64,000 nucleotides of DNA from Desulfurococcaceae archaeon AG1 (GTDB taxonomy: Archaea; Thermoproteota; Thermoprotei_A; Sulfolobales; AG1): NCBI GenBank assembly GCA_003116855.1, contig BEWT01000001.1, forward strand, positions 1 to 64,000, in the 5' to 3' direction. Position 1 is the first letter of the stretch, and each line of letters starts with the position of its first letter. Below the pieces are notes generated by a model that was not told the DNA's origin, did no database searches, and saw nothing but the letters and a program-made list of their open reading frames with translations. Made by a program: the position numbers and the translations under genes. Positions 36,039-43,879 of the stretch are shown piece by piece.

Positions 36039-36061
36039 CCCAGGATAGACTTTATCCTGGG
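36039..36061 (+). promoter_or_regulatory. Perfect 9-bp palindrome at the start of the threonine-synthase-like gene
   Basis: CCCAGGATA (36039-36047) and TATCCTGGG (36053-36061) form a perfect inverted repeat with a 5-base spacer, ending 7 bases before the TTG start. A TATA-like AATAAATT lies just upstream at 36031-36038, so the palindrome spans the expected transcription start. That position fits a repressor operator; an RNA hairpin covering the start region is the alternative. Confidence 0.5.
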
Positions 36062-36068
36062 ACGTGTT

Positions 36069-37202
36069 TTGGAGAGCTGGGTTAGTGATAACGTTCTTAA
36101 ATGTAGATCCTGTGGGTGGGGCTCCAGCGAGGAGCTTAATATATATATGTGCCCTAAGTGCGGCTCTCCACTGGATCTGGAGTATAGGAGAGGCGATATA
36201 CTCCCAGAGCTAAGGGATATTATTAGGTGTAGAGATGGTATATGGTGTTTCCAGCAGCTTTTGCCGAGATATAGGTATAGGGCAACCCTTGGCGAGGGGT
36301 TCACGAGGATCGTTGGTCTGAGAGTAAATGGTGTGAAGGTTATGGCCAAGATGGAGAGCCAGAATCCCACGGGTAGTTTTAAAGATCGTGGAGCAGCACT
36401 AGCAGTATCAATGGCCCTCTCGATGAATGCTAAGGCTGTGGTCGAGGATTCGTCAGGTAATGCTGGGATAGCTACTGCGTGTTATTCGAAAACCCATGGT
36501 GTTTCACCAATAATAGTTGCACCATCAACAGCTCCTAAAGGTAAGCTGGATCTTATCAGGCTATGTGGTGCTGAGGTCGTGATCGCAAGGGATAGAGAAC
36601 ACGCTGCCACTCTTGCCCCCAGAATAGCTATTGAGAGGTCGGGAGCATATTTGCCTCACACGTGGTTACCCCACCATATAGAGGCTATGAAAACAATAGC
36701 CTTTGAGATGCACTATCAAGTTGATGAACTACCAGAGGCTATCTTTGTGCCGACATCGAGTGGGACGCTTCTATTAGGACTATATAGGGGTTTTAAAGAT
36801 CTCGTTAGGCTGGGGTATAGGGATAGGATCCCAAGACTCATAGCCGTTCAGACTAGAAGTTTCCACCCAATATATACTGCCATGAAGGGTGGGGAGCTAG
36901 AGCCGGAGGAGGAGAACCTGGCCGACGGTATATCTATAAAGAGACCGCCAAGGCTTAGAGAGATCGTTGATGCTGTGAATGATAGCAAAGGCGATGTTGT
37001 TGTTGTGAGCAACCAGGAGATCAAGAGGGCGTTGAAAGAGCTTATATCCAGGGGTATGATTGTAGAGCCTACCTCGGCTGTATCTCTAGCGGGGCTGCTT
37101 AGATCCGTTGAGTCGGGGTCTGTTTTCGAGAGAGCTATGGTAATCCTCACAGGATCCGGTTTAAAGGTTGTTCAGAGGATGATCGAGATCGTGCAGCCAT
37201 AG
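36069..37202 (+). CDS. Threonine-synthase-like PLP enzyme
   Basis: The 377-residue protein is a fold-type II PLP enzyme. An N-terminal zinc-ribbon-like part (Cys11, Cys14, Cys28, Cys31: KCRSCGW...MCPKCGS) precedes the catalytic core. The PLP lysine lies in NPTGSFKDRGA near residue 102, the Gly-rich phosphate loop is PTSSGT near 231, and SSGNAG binds the substrate carboxylate. Threonine synthase converts O-phosphohomoserine to threonine; related cysteate or diaminopropionate enzymes share these motifs. No other threonine genes are adjacent. The start is TTG. The perfect palindrome just before it suggests regulated transcription. Confidence 0.75.
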   Translation: MESWVSDNVLKCRSCGWGSSEELNIYMCPKCGSPLDLEYRRGDILPELRDIIRCRDGIWCFQQLLPRYRYRATLGEGFTRIVGLRVNGVKVMAKMESQNPTGSFKDRGAALAVSMALSMNAKAVVEDSSGNAGIATACYSKTHGVSPIIVAPSTAPKGKLDLIRLCGAEVVIARDREHAATLAPRIAIERSGAYLPHTWLPHHIEAMKTIAFEMHYQVDELPEAIFVPTSSGTLLLGLYRGFKDLVRLGYRDRIPRLIAVQTRSFHPIYTAMKGGELEPEEENLADGISIKRPPRLREIVDAVNDSKGDVVVVSNQEIKRALKELISRGMIVEPTSAVSLAGLLRSVESGSVFERAMVILTGSGLKVVQRMIEIVQP

Positions 37203-37237
37203 TCGCTATGATCTTTTGCTTTTCCAAGATCTTGATC

Positions 37238-37939
37238 TTATTGATAACTCCTCAAACTGCTTATAATCTCATCAACGCTCTCAGCTGTTGATAATATAAG
37301 CGGGATCCCCTCTGACTCTGCTAAATAGATAGCAAGGGGATCTACCCTTTTAGTCCCGTGTAGAACTACAGACGCGGGTTTTACGGGTGCCACCCTTATT
37401 GCTATCATTGGAGACCTACCGGTTGTTACGCTGGTAAATATAAGCGCCCTCTCGGATGTCATTCCCATTATGTTCCAGAACTCGTTGCCTGAGAGGGTTG
37501 ATATGGCTTTGATCGAGTCTATCACTGTATAGCCATAAAGCTCTCTATCCTTATAGGTGGCGTTCAAAAGCACACCCTTTACCCTGGTTATAAGGGTATC
37601 AATAGACATGGGAACCTCAAACTCTCTCGAATCTATCACGGCCTCTATGTTAAGATTAAAAGACCTTGCTAGGCTTTTCACAGACTGGTAACCTCTGGCA
37701 GCATCGAATTTTAAGAGGCTCTCCACATATCTCCTGACAAACTTTGCACCAGGAACTCTCCTACCCTTCTCATAATCGCTAATAACGCTCTGAGAAACCC
37801 CCATGAGCTTAGCTATATCGCTTCTAGCAGCGCCAAAGATCTCTCTCCACTTTCTAAGCCCTAGAGATACGTCATTGCTCCAGATAATATCACCAGCTAT
37901 TCTCCTGGCTATATCGTCGAGTATGTGTTGAGAAACCAT
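37238..37939 (-). CDS. XRE-family helix-turn-helix regulator (COG1709-like)
   Basis: The N-terminal part carries a Cro/C1-type HTH at about residues 33-65 (ARSDIAKLMGVSQSVISDYEKGRRVP), followed by a C-terminal domain of about 160 residues with SERALIFTSVTTGRSPMIAIRV, which probably senses a ligand. This layout is typical of the archaeal COG1709 regulators. It converges on the threonine-synthase-like gene, with 35 bases between stops. The start is ATG with GGGGAT upstream. Whether it binds the palindrome at 36039-36061 is an open guess. Confidence 0.82.
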   Translation of the reverse strand: MVSQHILDDIARRIAGDIIWSNDVSLGLRKWREIFGAARSDIAKLMGVSQSVISDYEKGRRVPGAKFVRRYVESLLKFDAARGYQSVKSLARSFNLNIEAVIDSREFEVPMSIDTLITRVKGVLLNATYKDRELYGYTVIDSIKAISTLSGNEFWNIMGMTSERALIFTSVTTGRSPMIAIRVAPVKPASVVLHGTKRVDPLAIYLAESEGIPLILSTAESVDEIISSLRSYQ

Positions 37940-38140
37940 ATCCCCACCAAAAGTACTTAGAGCCTATGGCAAAATAATATCCGCACTATCAAGATAATCG
38001 TGCGATTCTGAGTCGCGGGTTATTCAAATACATAGAGCTTAGCTTAGGATCTGTTACTCTCCATATTAATACTCTAACCTTGTTCAGAATACACACGAAA
38101 CTCTTCTATTTTCTGCGCTACCATGCTTCTCTATATTATC

Positions 38141-38150
38141 TGCTTATAAA
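38141..38150 (+). promoter_or_regulatory. TATA box of the metzincin-like gene
   Basis: TGCTTATAAA lies about 38 bases before the GTG start at 38184 and predicts transcription from about 38172. Confidence 0.45.
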
Positions 38151-38183
38151 GCGGATACCAGAATAATAGTTAGGTGTTTCCTA

Positions 38184-38612
38184 GTGCCGCCTCCTATATC
38201 TAGACCGCTGGATGTGAGGATGATTCTATTGAGTGTTAGGAAGGCTATAAGGGATTATTTTGGAAGAGATCCTGGCGAAGCTGGTGTTGTTTTTGTTAAG
38301 GCAGGGCGGGGTGTTCTGGGATATGTTGAGCTAGGCTCTAGAATTATAAAGATAAATGCTGATGCTTATCGAAGCTTTATAGATGCCGAGGGTGTTGATG
38401 CATCTACAGAGTATCTCTTTGTTGTTATGCTTCACGAGTATCTTCATATAATGGGGATACTTGATGAGAGGGAGGTTAGAAGGATATCGATGGATATTGT
38501 GGAGAGGGTTTTTGGAAAGGGTAGCAGGGCCTCTAGAATAGCTGAGATGCTTGCAGACCCAAGGGATCTGATCCTAAGAAGGCTTGGAAAAACACCATCG
38601 CCATATATTTAG
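38184..38612 (+). CDS. Small metzincin-like metalloprotein
   Basis: The 142-residue protein contains HEYLHIMGILD at residues 84-94, which fits the pattern HExxHxxGxxD, a metzincin-type zinc site with Asp as third ligand. A preceding beta-rich part (GYVELGSRIIKINADAY) and a helix before the motif are consistent with a minimal protease fold. No signal peptide is seen, so it should act in the cytoplasm. The family and substrate are unknown to me. The start is GTG with a TATA box upstream. The VOC protein gene follows closely on the same strand. Confidence 0.65.
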   Translation: MPPPISRPLDVRMILLSVRKAIRDYFGRDPGEAGVVFVKAGRGVLGYVELGSRIIKINADAYRSFIDAEGVDASTEYLFVVMLHEYLHIMGILDEREVRRISMDIVERVFGKGSRASRIAEMLADPRDLILRRLGKTPSPYI

Positions 38613-38637
38613 GATAGATAGGTAGGTGGTGTTGCTT

Positions 38638-39435
38638 ATGACATGGCCTATGGATCATCTGCACTTAGCTGTGAGGAGCATAGATAACTCTATCACCTTC
38701 TATAAAGAGGTGCTGGGTTTTGAGGTTAAGAGTCTCGAGGATTATGTGTGCCTTTCACCCAGAGGTACTGATAGGTGTATTGTGTATCTAGAGGAGGATC
38801 GGCTACCATATAACAAGGAGAACTATATATATCACTTCGCGTTATTATTACCAAGCAGAGCCGATCTAGGAGCGCTCTTGGGAAAGGTGTTGGATAAGTG
38901 GGATAATATCGAGGGATACGCTGATCATCTGGTCTCGGAAGCTGCGTACATAAGGGATCCGGATAACATAGGGATCGAGATCTATAGCGATAGGGATAAG
39001 ACTAAATGGGTTAGGGATTCTAAAGGCTACGTGGTGATGGACACACTACCTCTAGATATAGATAATCTCATACTCTATGGAAGAAGATTCGGCGGGAGAG
39101 ACTATATCCCTAGCGGTACTCTTTTCGGTCATATTCATTTAAGAGGCATGAGTCCTGGTCTTGCTGGTGATTTCTATTCCAGCGTGCTTGGTATGAGACT
39201 CACAGGGATCTGGTTCGGTGCAAGGTTCCTAGCCTATGGTGATTACCATCATCATGTTGCTATTAATAACTGGCCAATACCTATGCCAAACCCTGGCTCT
39301 GGGCTTAAGAGCTACGCGATCAATATTGATGATATGAGTGTCAAGTTAGAAAATGTCCAGCCTATCAGCGAAACTCAATGCGGGGCTAAGGGTATTATAA
39401 TAGATCCCAACGGCTTTAAGATCGAGATCCTATGA
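38638..39435 (+). CDS. Two-domain VOC protein, catechol 2,3-dioxygenase-like
   Basis: Two vicinal-oxygen-chelate domains are visible. The first starts MDHLHLAVRSIDNSITFYKEVLGFEV; the second starts near residue 155 with FGHIHLRGMSPGLAGDFYSSVLGM. Probable metal ligands are His in GHIHL, His in DYHHHVAI and Glu at the C-terminus (GFKIEIL). The layout matches CatE-like extradiol dioxygenases. Such enzymes open aromatic rings with Fe(II) and O2, but glyoxalase-type relatives cannot be excluded. I chose ATG at 38638, which has AGGTGGTG 7 bases upstream; GTG at 38626 is the alternative. Confidence 0.78.
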   Translation: MTWPMDHLHLAVRSIDNSITFYKEVLGFEVKSLEDYVCLSPRGTDRCIVYLEEDRLPYNKENYIYHFALLLPSRADLGALLGKVLDKWDNIEGYADHLVSEAAYIRDPDNIGIEIYSDRDKTKWVRDSKGYVVMDTLPLDIDNLILYGRRFGGRDYIPSGTLFGHIHLRGMSPGLAGDFYSSVLGMRLTGIWFGARFLAYGDYHHHVAINNWPIPMPNPGSGLKSYAINIDDMSVKLENVQPISETQCGAKGIIIDPNGFKIEIL

Positions 39436-39462
39436 TATATCTTTAGGAAGAGCTAGTTATAT

Positions 39463-40404
39463 GTGAGGCTTATGCTGGATAGGCTTCGAGCCGTCCGCCT
39501 GGTGGCTTTTATCTCATTAGCAGAGCTGTTGATCTTGAGCTTTGTGGGGGGCTTGGTCAGCGGGCTTGGTCAGGGCTTTGATCTAGGTATTGAGTGGCCC
39601 TCTGAGCCTGTTAAGCTGATCAGAGCCCTTCTACAGGGGAGTCTAGAGCCTCTCCATAGAATACTCACAGTCTTATCAGCACCTTTTCTCGTTATCCTTG
39701 CTATCATGGTCTCCAGTGTTAGGAGGAGCTATCCGTTTATCCTCTTTTCATCCTTACTATCCATTCTATTCCTTACCCTAACCGCTATAACTGGGCGGAT
39801 GATTCTCTTGGCATTAGGCGGATATATCGAGCAACCCATGGCCTCGCTCACGTATTCTCTCAACAATCTCCTCGCAACACTCACAATAGGTTCTGTTGCT
39901 ATGGTGACAGGAATCCTGGATCACGGATTACGGGTTAAAATCTCGGGAGAGAGAAGAATAGCAGTGATCCTGCATAGAGGAGCCTCGGCATGGGGTTTGA
40001 TAGCAGCTTTTCTAGGAGCGTATATGCTTGGTTATACAAAGACAACACAACAACCACTACCAAGCGATCTATTCTCCCTATCTATAAGCTCAGCAATAGA
40101 TATCATTCTAAAGGCACACGTATTATCAGGCCTAATTGCAGTGTTGCTAACACTAGCGGCATATGCTTTAAGAAAATCGAGGGATGCATGGTCAACAGCG
40201 GCTCTAATAGCATCGTTATTCCAACCTCTGCTAGGCTTAGCACTGCTATACAGAGCCTCCCACTATGCATGGGCTCCAGGGATCTATCTACCACTCCACC
40301 TGATAGCTGCACAGGTGATAATAATAGGCAATGCTATCCCCTATCTATTATATTTATATAACAGGGTAACTCCAGGCAACATACCTGGGAGAACCACGTA
40401 TTAA
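39463..40404 (+). CDS. ctaA: Heme A synthase-like membrane protein (CtaA/Cox15 family)
   Basis: Heme A synthase oxidises the C8 methyl of heme O to give heme A for terminal oxidases. The 313-residue protein has about eight helices in two similar halves. Helix 2 has the family motif ExxHR (EPLHR, His65), the second half has further helix His residues (LHRGASAWG, KAHVLSG, LPLHLIAA), and the first loop (GLGQGFDLGIEWP) corresponds to the family GxGLxCPDWP block without its cysteines. Cys-free forms are known in archaea. No oxidase genes are in this window. The start is GTG at 39463; ATG at 39472 is possible. Confidence 0.7.
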   Translation: MRLMLDRLRAVRLVAFISLAELLILSFVGGLVSGLGQGFDLGIEWPSEPVKLIRALLQGSLEPLHRILTVLSAPFLVILAIMVSSVRRSYPFILFSSLLSILFLTLTAITGRMILLALGGYIEQPMASLTYSLNNLLATLTIGSVAMVTGILDHGLRVKISGERRIAVILHRGASAWGLIAAFLGAYMLGYTKTTQQPLPSDLFSLSISSAIDIILKAHVLSGLIAVLLTLAAYALRKSRDAWSTAALIASLFQPLLGLALLYRASHYAWAPGIYLPLHLIAAQVIIIGNAIPYLLYLYNRVTPGNIPGRTTY

Positions 40405-40457
40405 AGTGAACAATTAGCTCTAGTGTTATAAAGCAGGTATGAACCGAGCTGGGATTG

Positions 40458-41810
40458 TTAGAGGTGGAGATATTCTATATAGTCTATTGGTGATGGCATT
40501 GACGAGACTCTTCTGGCTTCTTCTCTCTTGACTTCTATGTATGTTTCTAGGAGATCTTTTGGAAACGCTTTTAAGAGGTATTGGTTATCGCTCTCTAGCT
40601 CGTCTAGAGCTTCTTCAAGGCTTCTTGGAAGGCTTTTTATCCCTAGCTGTCTTTTCCTTTCAGGAGTCATTCTATATACGTTCTCATCTACAGGGTCTCC
40701 AGGGTCTATCTTCTTGGCTATCCCGTCGAGACCCGCGAGTGTTATTGCCGAGGCTGCTAAGTAGGGGTTAGAGGTTGGATCTGGGGGTCTGTATTCTATT
40801 CTAACCTTATTGCTTGAGAGTGCTGCAGGTACCCTTATTGCAGCGCTCCTATTAGACCTACCCCATGTGAGGTAGACTGGAGCCTCATAACCTGGGACAA
40901 GCCTTTTATAGCTATTAACTGTAGGCGATACTATTGCTGAGAGGCTTCTTCCATGCTCTATTAAGCCTCCTATGAAGTATCTGCATAGCTGGCTAATCTT
41001 GGCATAGCTATCACTCTCATCATAGAAAGCATTAATCCTGTTCTTCCACAGGCTAATGTGTATATGAAGCCCAGAGCCATTATCGCCCCAGAAAGGCTTT
41101 GGCATAAAGAGTGGTTGGAGCCCAAGCTTGCCTAGAATCTTCCTCATGGTGAGCTTTATCATTTGAAGCGAGTCTGACACCGCTGTCAACGAGCCTCCGG
41201 CAAAGTTTAGCTCAAACTGTGATGTGGCTACCTCGTGGTGTATAACCTCAGCTCCGATCCCTATCGCTTCAAGCCCTCTGACAATTTCTGTAATAGCGTG
41301 TTCATATCTATTCTCTAGGGGTAGTTGGTAGCTTCTTTTTACCGGGAACAGGTGCTCTAAGGAGCCTTCGTGTGAGTATATCTTTAGCCTCTGTCTATAG
41401 ATACCCATGCTCTTATCAACGCTAACATCCACCCTCTCAACTATAAAGAACTCAGGCTCTACCGAGACATAGGCTTCGTAGCCATCAGCGCCGAGCACCT
41501 CTTCTGTTTTTTCAGCCACTAATCTGGGATCTCTGGTAAACCTTGAATCTCTATAATATACTTTTGACAATACCATGTATCTCCCAGAATCCCAGGGGGT
41601 TTTCGATAATGTGCTCTCTATCGGATAGAGGAATAGATCGCTATCTTCTATACCGGTAAAGCCATATACAGAGCTTCCATCGGTCTTGCCAACTATTCCT
41701 GATACTTTTGACACGTCCTCCTCATTAACCCTATAGCTAACACTCCTCAAAACTCCCAAGAGGTCTGTGAACATTATGTCGAGCCATACCTTGCCTGGCA
41801 TTTTTATCAC
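40458..41810 (-). CDS. glnA: Glutamine synthetase
   Basis: The 450-residue protein matches type I glutamine synthetase, which makes glutamine from glutamate, ammonia and ATP. Visible blocks include the N-terminal beta-grasp domain (KVWLDIMFTDLLG), the metal and substrate region SVEPEFFI, the ATP-site block WGDNGSGLHIHISLW, the glutamate-binding flap VNSYKRLVPGYEAP and WGRSNRSAAIRVP. No adenylylation Tyr block of the bacterial kind is clear. A TATA box with its expected start near 41811 makes the GTG at 41810 a leaderless start; ATG at 41801 is possible. The Lrp-type regulator is divergent with a shared promoter region. Confidence 0.92.
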   Translation of the reverse strand: MIKMPGKVWLDIMFTDLLGVLRSVSYRVNEEDVSKVSGIVGKTDGSSVYGFTGIEDSDLFLYPIESTLSKTPWDSGRYMVLSKVYYRDSRFTRDPRLVAEKTEEVLGADGYEAYVSVEPEFFIVERVDVSVDKSMGIYRQRLKIYSHEGSLEHLFPVKRSYQLPLENRYEHAITEIVRGLEAIGIGAEVIHHEVATSQFELNFAGGSLTAVSDSLQMIKLTMRKILGKLGLQPLFMPKPFWGDNGSGLHIHISLWKNRINAFYDESDSYAKISQLCRYFIGGLIEHGRSLSAIVSPTVNSYKRLVPGYEAPVYLTWGRSNRSAAIRVPAALSSNKVRIEYRPPDPTSNPYLAASAITLAGLDGIAKKIDPGDPVDENVYRMTPERKRQLGIKSLPRSLEEALDELESDNQYLLKAFPKDLLETYIEVKREEARRVSSMPSPIDYIEYLHL

Positions 41811-41831
41811 GGAAGGATTTGACTATAATTG

Positions 41832-41842
41832 GTATTTAAATA
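41832..41842 (-). promoter_or_regulatory. TATA box of glnA
   Basis: On the minus strand this reads ATATTTAAATA. It is centred about 27 bases before the GTG at 41810, so the glnA mRNA is probably leaderless. Confidence 0.5.
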
Positions 41843-41928
41843 TGCACCCCGTACCTGTTATTATGTTTACAGGATGGTCTTAACCAGCTTCTGGGAGATC
41901 TGTAAAACTAACATTAATACCCCGGTGA

Positions 41929-41936
41929 ATTATAAA
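41929..41936 (+). promoter_or_regulatory. TATA box of the lrp-like gene
   Basis: AATTATAA lies about 30 bases before the ATG at 41963 and only a few bases before the in-frame ATG at 41939. It supports the downstream ATG as the real start. Confidence 0.5.
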
Positions 41937-41962
41937 AAATGGCTGGAAAATTGAGGGGAGAT

Positions 41963-42421
41963 ATGGACGAGCTTGATGCGAAGATCATTGAGAGGTTGTT
42001 AAAAGACTCGAGGAAGAGTTTGAGAAGCATAGCGAAAGAGCTGGGAACACCAACATCAACAGTGCATGAGAGGGTTAAGAGGCTTGTCAAGCTCGGGGTG
42101 ATAAGGAGATTCACGGCCGAGCTGGATCTAAAGCTGCTGGGTTTAGATATAACAGCACTGATCCTAGTGTCTGTCGATGGTGCGCATATAACCGAGGTTG
42201 AGAAGACCCTTTCGACATATGACCAGGTAATTGCTGTTTATGATATAACTGGCGAGTTCGACGTGGCATTGATAGCTAAGTTCAGAAATATGGATGAGCT
42301 CAATAACTTTATAAAAACCATACTGAAGATGCCCTATATAAAGAGAACAGTGACTAGCGTGGTTTTCAATGTGGTTAAGGAGAAACTCTGCATGGATATT
42401 GTACCAAAATACCAGGGTTGA
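41963..42421 (+). CDS. Lrp/AsnC family transcription regulator
   Basis: The protein has the classic Lrp layout: MDELDAKIIERLLKDSRKS and an HTH (about 20-45, IAKELGTPTSTVHERVKRLVKLGVI in pieces), a linker, and the RAM ligand domain (TALILVSVDGAHITEVEKTL...YDITGEFDVALIAKF). I chose ATG at 41963 because the TATA box overlaps the longer start, GAGGGGAG lies just before it, and MDELD is the usual family N-terminus. Lrp proteins respond to amino acids; the divergent glnA is an obvious candidate target (inference). The gene converges on nuoN, with an inverted repeat TGATGA-TAG-TCATCA at 42419-42433 just after the stop. Confidence 0.88.
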   Translation: MDELDAKIIERLLKDSRKSLRSIAKELGTPTSTVHERVKRLVKLGVIRRFTAELDLKLLGLDITALILVSVDGAHITEVEKTLSTYDQVIAVYDITGEFDVALIAKFRNMDELNNFIKTILKMPYIKRTVTSVVFNVVKEKLCMDIVPKYQG

Positions 42422-42454
42422 TGATAGTCATCACTTGGTTTAGAGGCTTTAGCG

Positions 42455-43879
42455 TTATATGTAGTATGAGAGTATATACATGAATACGCCTAGTATTATG
42501 CTTATAGTGGCTGATGTGTAGGAAGCCCATAGATCTGGGTCTCTATTTCCGCCAGCACTACTACCACCAGCAACCGATGCTCGTAGTATGTTTAGGTAAT
42601 AGTATACAGATATGACGCTAGCAGCTATGCCAAGTATCACTAGCCATGGGATCTGCCCTATATATAGTCCCCTGAGGTTCTGGGCAGCAGCCATGAATAG
42701 GAATAGCTTGCCCCAGAAGCCAGGTAGGGGTGGTACTCCTATAAGGTTGAGCAGATGCACCGAGAGGGAGAATGTGAGTTTGGGATCCTTGGCTGTGGAG
42801 CTCCTTATAGCATCAAGCTCCAATCCACCGCTATATCTTCTTATATAGTTAAGGGCTGCAAAGACTCCTGACTTGCCCAACGCATAGGCGAGTGTGTGGA
42901 AAACTACCCCGAGCAAGGCTAGCCTATAGGCATAGGGGTTATCGTGGGATACAGCTAACACGGATAGGCCTATGAATATAAAGCCCATATGGGCTATAGA
43001 GCTGTATGCAAGGATCCTCTGGGCGTTTGTTTGGGTAAGGGGGAGTATGCTGCCTATAAGCATGCTGGCAACCGACATGAATAGAACTACTGATAACATG
43101 CCTGGGGAGATAGGGCTTAGGTAGCTGAGAACATATACTGCTAGACCTACAACGCCCAGCTTTAGAGACCCTGAGATCACTGACACTACATAGGGCGAGG
43201 CTTTTCCATAAACATCTGGAACCCATGAATGTGATGGGGCAGCTCCCAGTTTAAAGCCGATCGCTATCATGGTAAAAGCTATGGCAATAAGTCCAATAAC
43301 ATATAGCAGGCTCTGCTGACCCAATACTGCTGGGAACATATAGGGCGTTGAGAATGCAACACCTATTATGAGAAGCTGTGATGCTATAGCACCAACTATC
43401 GAGTACCTGACAGATGCTTCGAGGGACTCACGATCCCTAGCAAGGGCTACTGCGGCAAAAGTGGTTACTGAGAGAAGGGTCCATGAGGCTATAATAGCTA
43501 CAGGATCCCTAGCCATTACCAGCATTATAGATGCCAGGACGCCCATGAGGATCATTGATAAATATGGATGTGCGCTATCGGTGGCCTCTACAGGGAGGCT
43601 CATAATACCTATGATCCCTCCTAACAGTATTGCTATAGCTATTGGATATGATATGGCATCCACATTCGATAGAAAGCCTGAGACCATGTTAATACTCCCG
43701 CTTGGTGGTGATATGAGCACTATCACGAGGGCTATGAGGAGCCCTGCTATAGAGATGTATTTAGATGTCCTCTTATCTACTCCTAGCATCTCTGCTAAGG
43801 GCATTGAGAGCGAGAACCCCATCAGGATTGAGAATATTAGGAGGACCTGATCCACTGGGAGCAACGCCATGATCATCAC
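42455..43879 (-). CDS. nuoN: Complex I-like subunit NuoN
   Basis: This is an antiporter-like membrane subunit of a proton-pumping, quinone-reducing complex. The 474-residue protein has about 13-14 helices. It carries the antiporter-fold pattern (FKLGAAPSHSWVPDVYGKASPYV near 212) and the late block HLLNLIGVPPLPGFWGKLFLF. It is the last gene of the operon and overlaps nuoL by 4 bases (ATGA), so translation is coupled. It converges on the Lrp-like gene. Confidence 0.9.
   Translation of the reverse strand: MMIMALLPVDQVLLIFSILMGFSLSMPLAEMLGVDKRTSKYISIAGLLIALVIVLISPPSGSINMVSGFLSNVDAISYPIAIAILLGGIIGIMSLPVEATDSAHPYLSMILMGVLASIMLVMARDPVAIIASWTLLSVTTFAAVALARDRESLEASVRYSIVGAIASQLLIIGVAFSTPYMFPAVLGQQSLLYVIGLIAIAFTMIAIGFKLGAAPSHSWVPDVYGKASPYVVSVISGSLKLGVVGLAVYVLSYLSPISPGMLSVVLFMSVASMLIGSILPLTQTNAQRILAYSSIAHMGFIFIGLSVLAVSHDNPYAYRLALLGVVFHTLAYALGKSGVFAALNYIRRYSGGLELDAIRSSTAKDPKLTFSLSVHLLNLIGVPPLPGFWGKLFLFMAAAQNLRGLYIGQIPWLVILGIAASVISVYYYLNILRASVAGGSSAGGNRDPDLWASYTSATISIILGVFMYILSYYI

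Noticed and set aside
36063-36068. GTG at 36064 as the start of the threonine-synthase-like gene
   Set aside because: It is in another frame; the TTG at 36069 is in frame.
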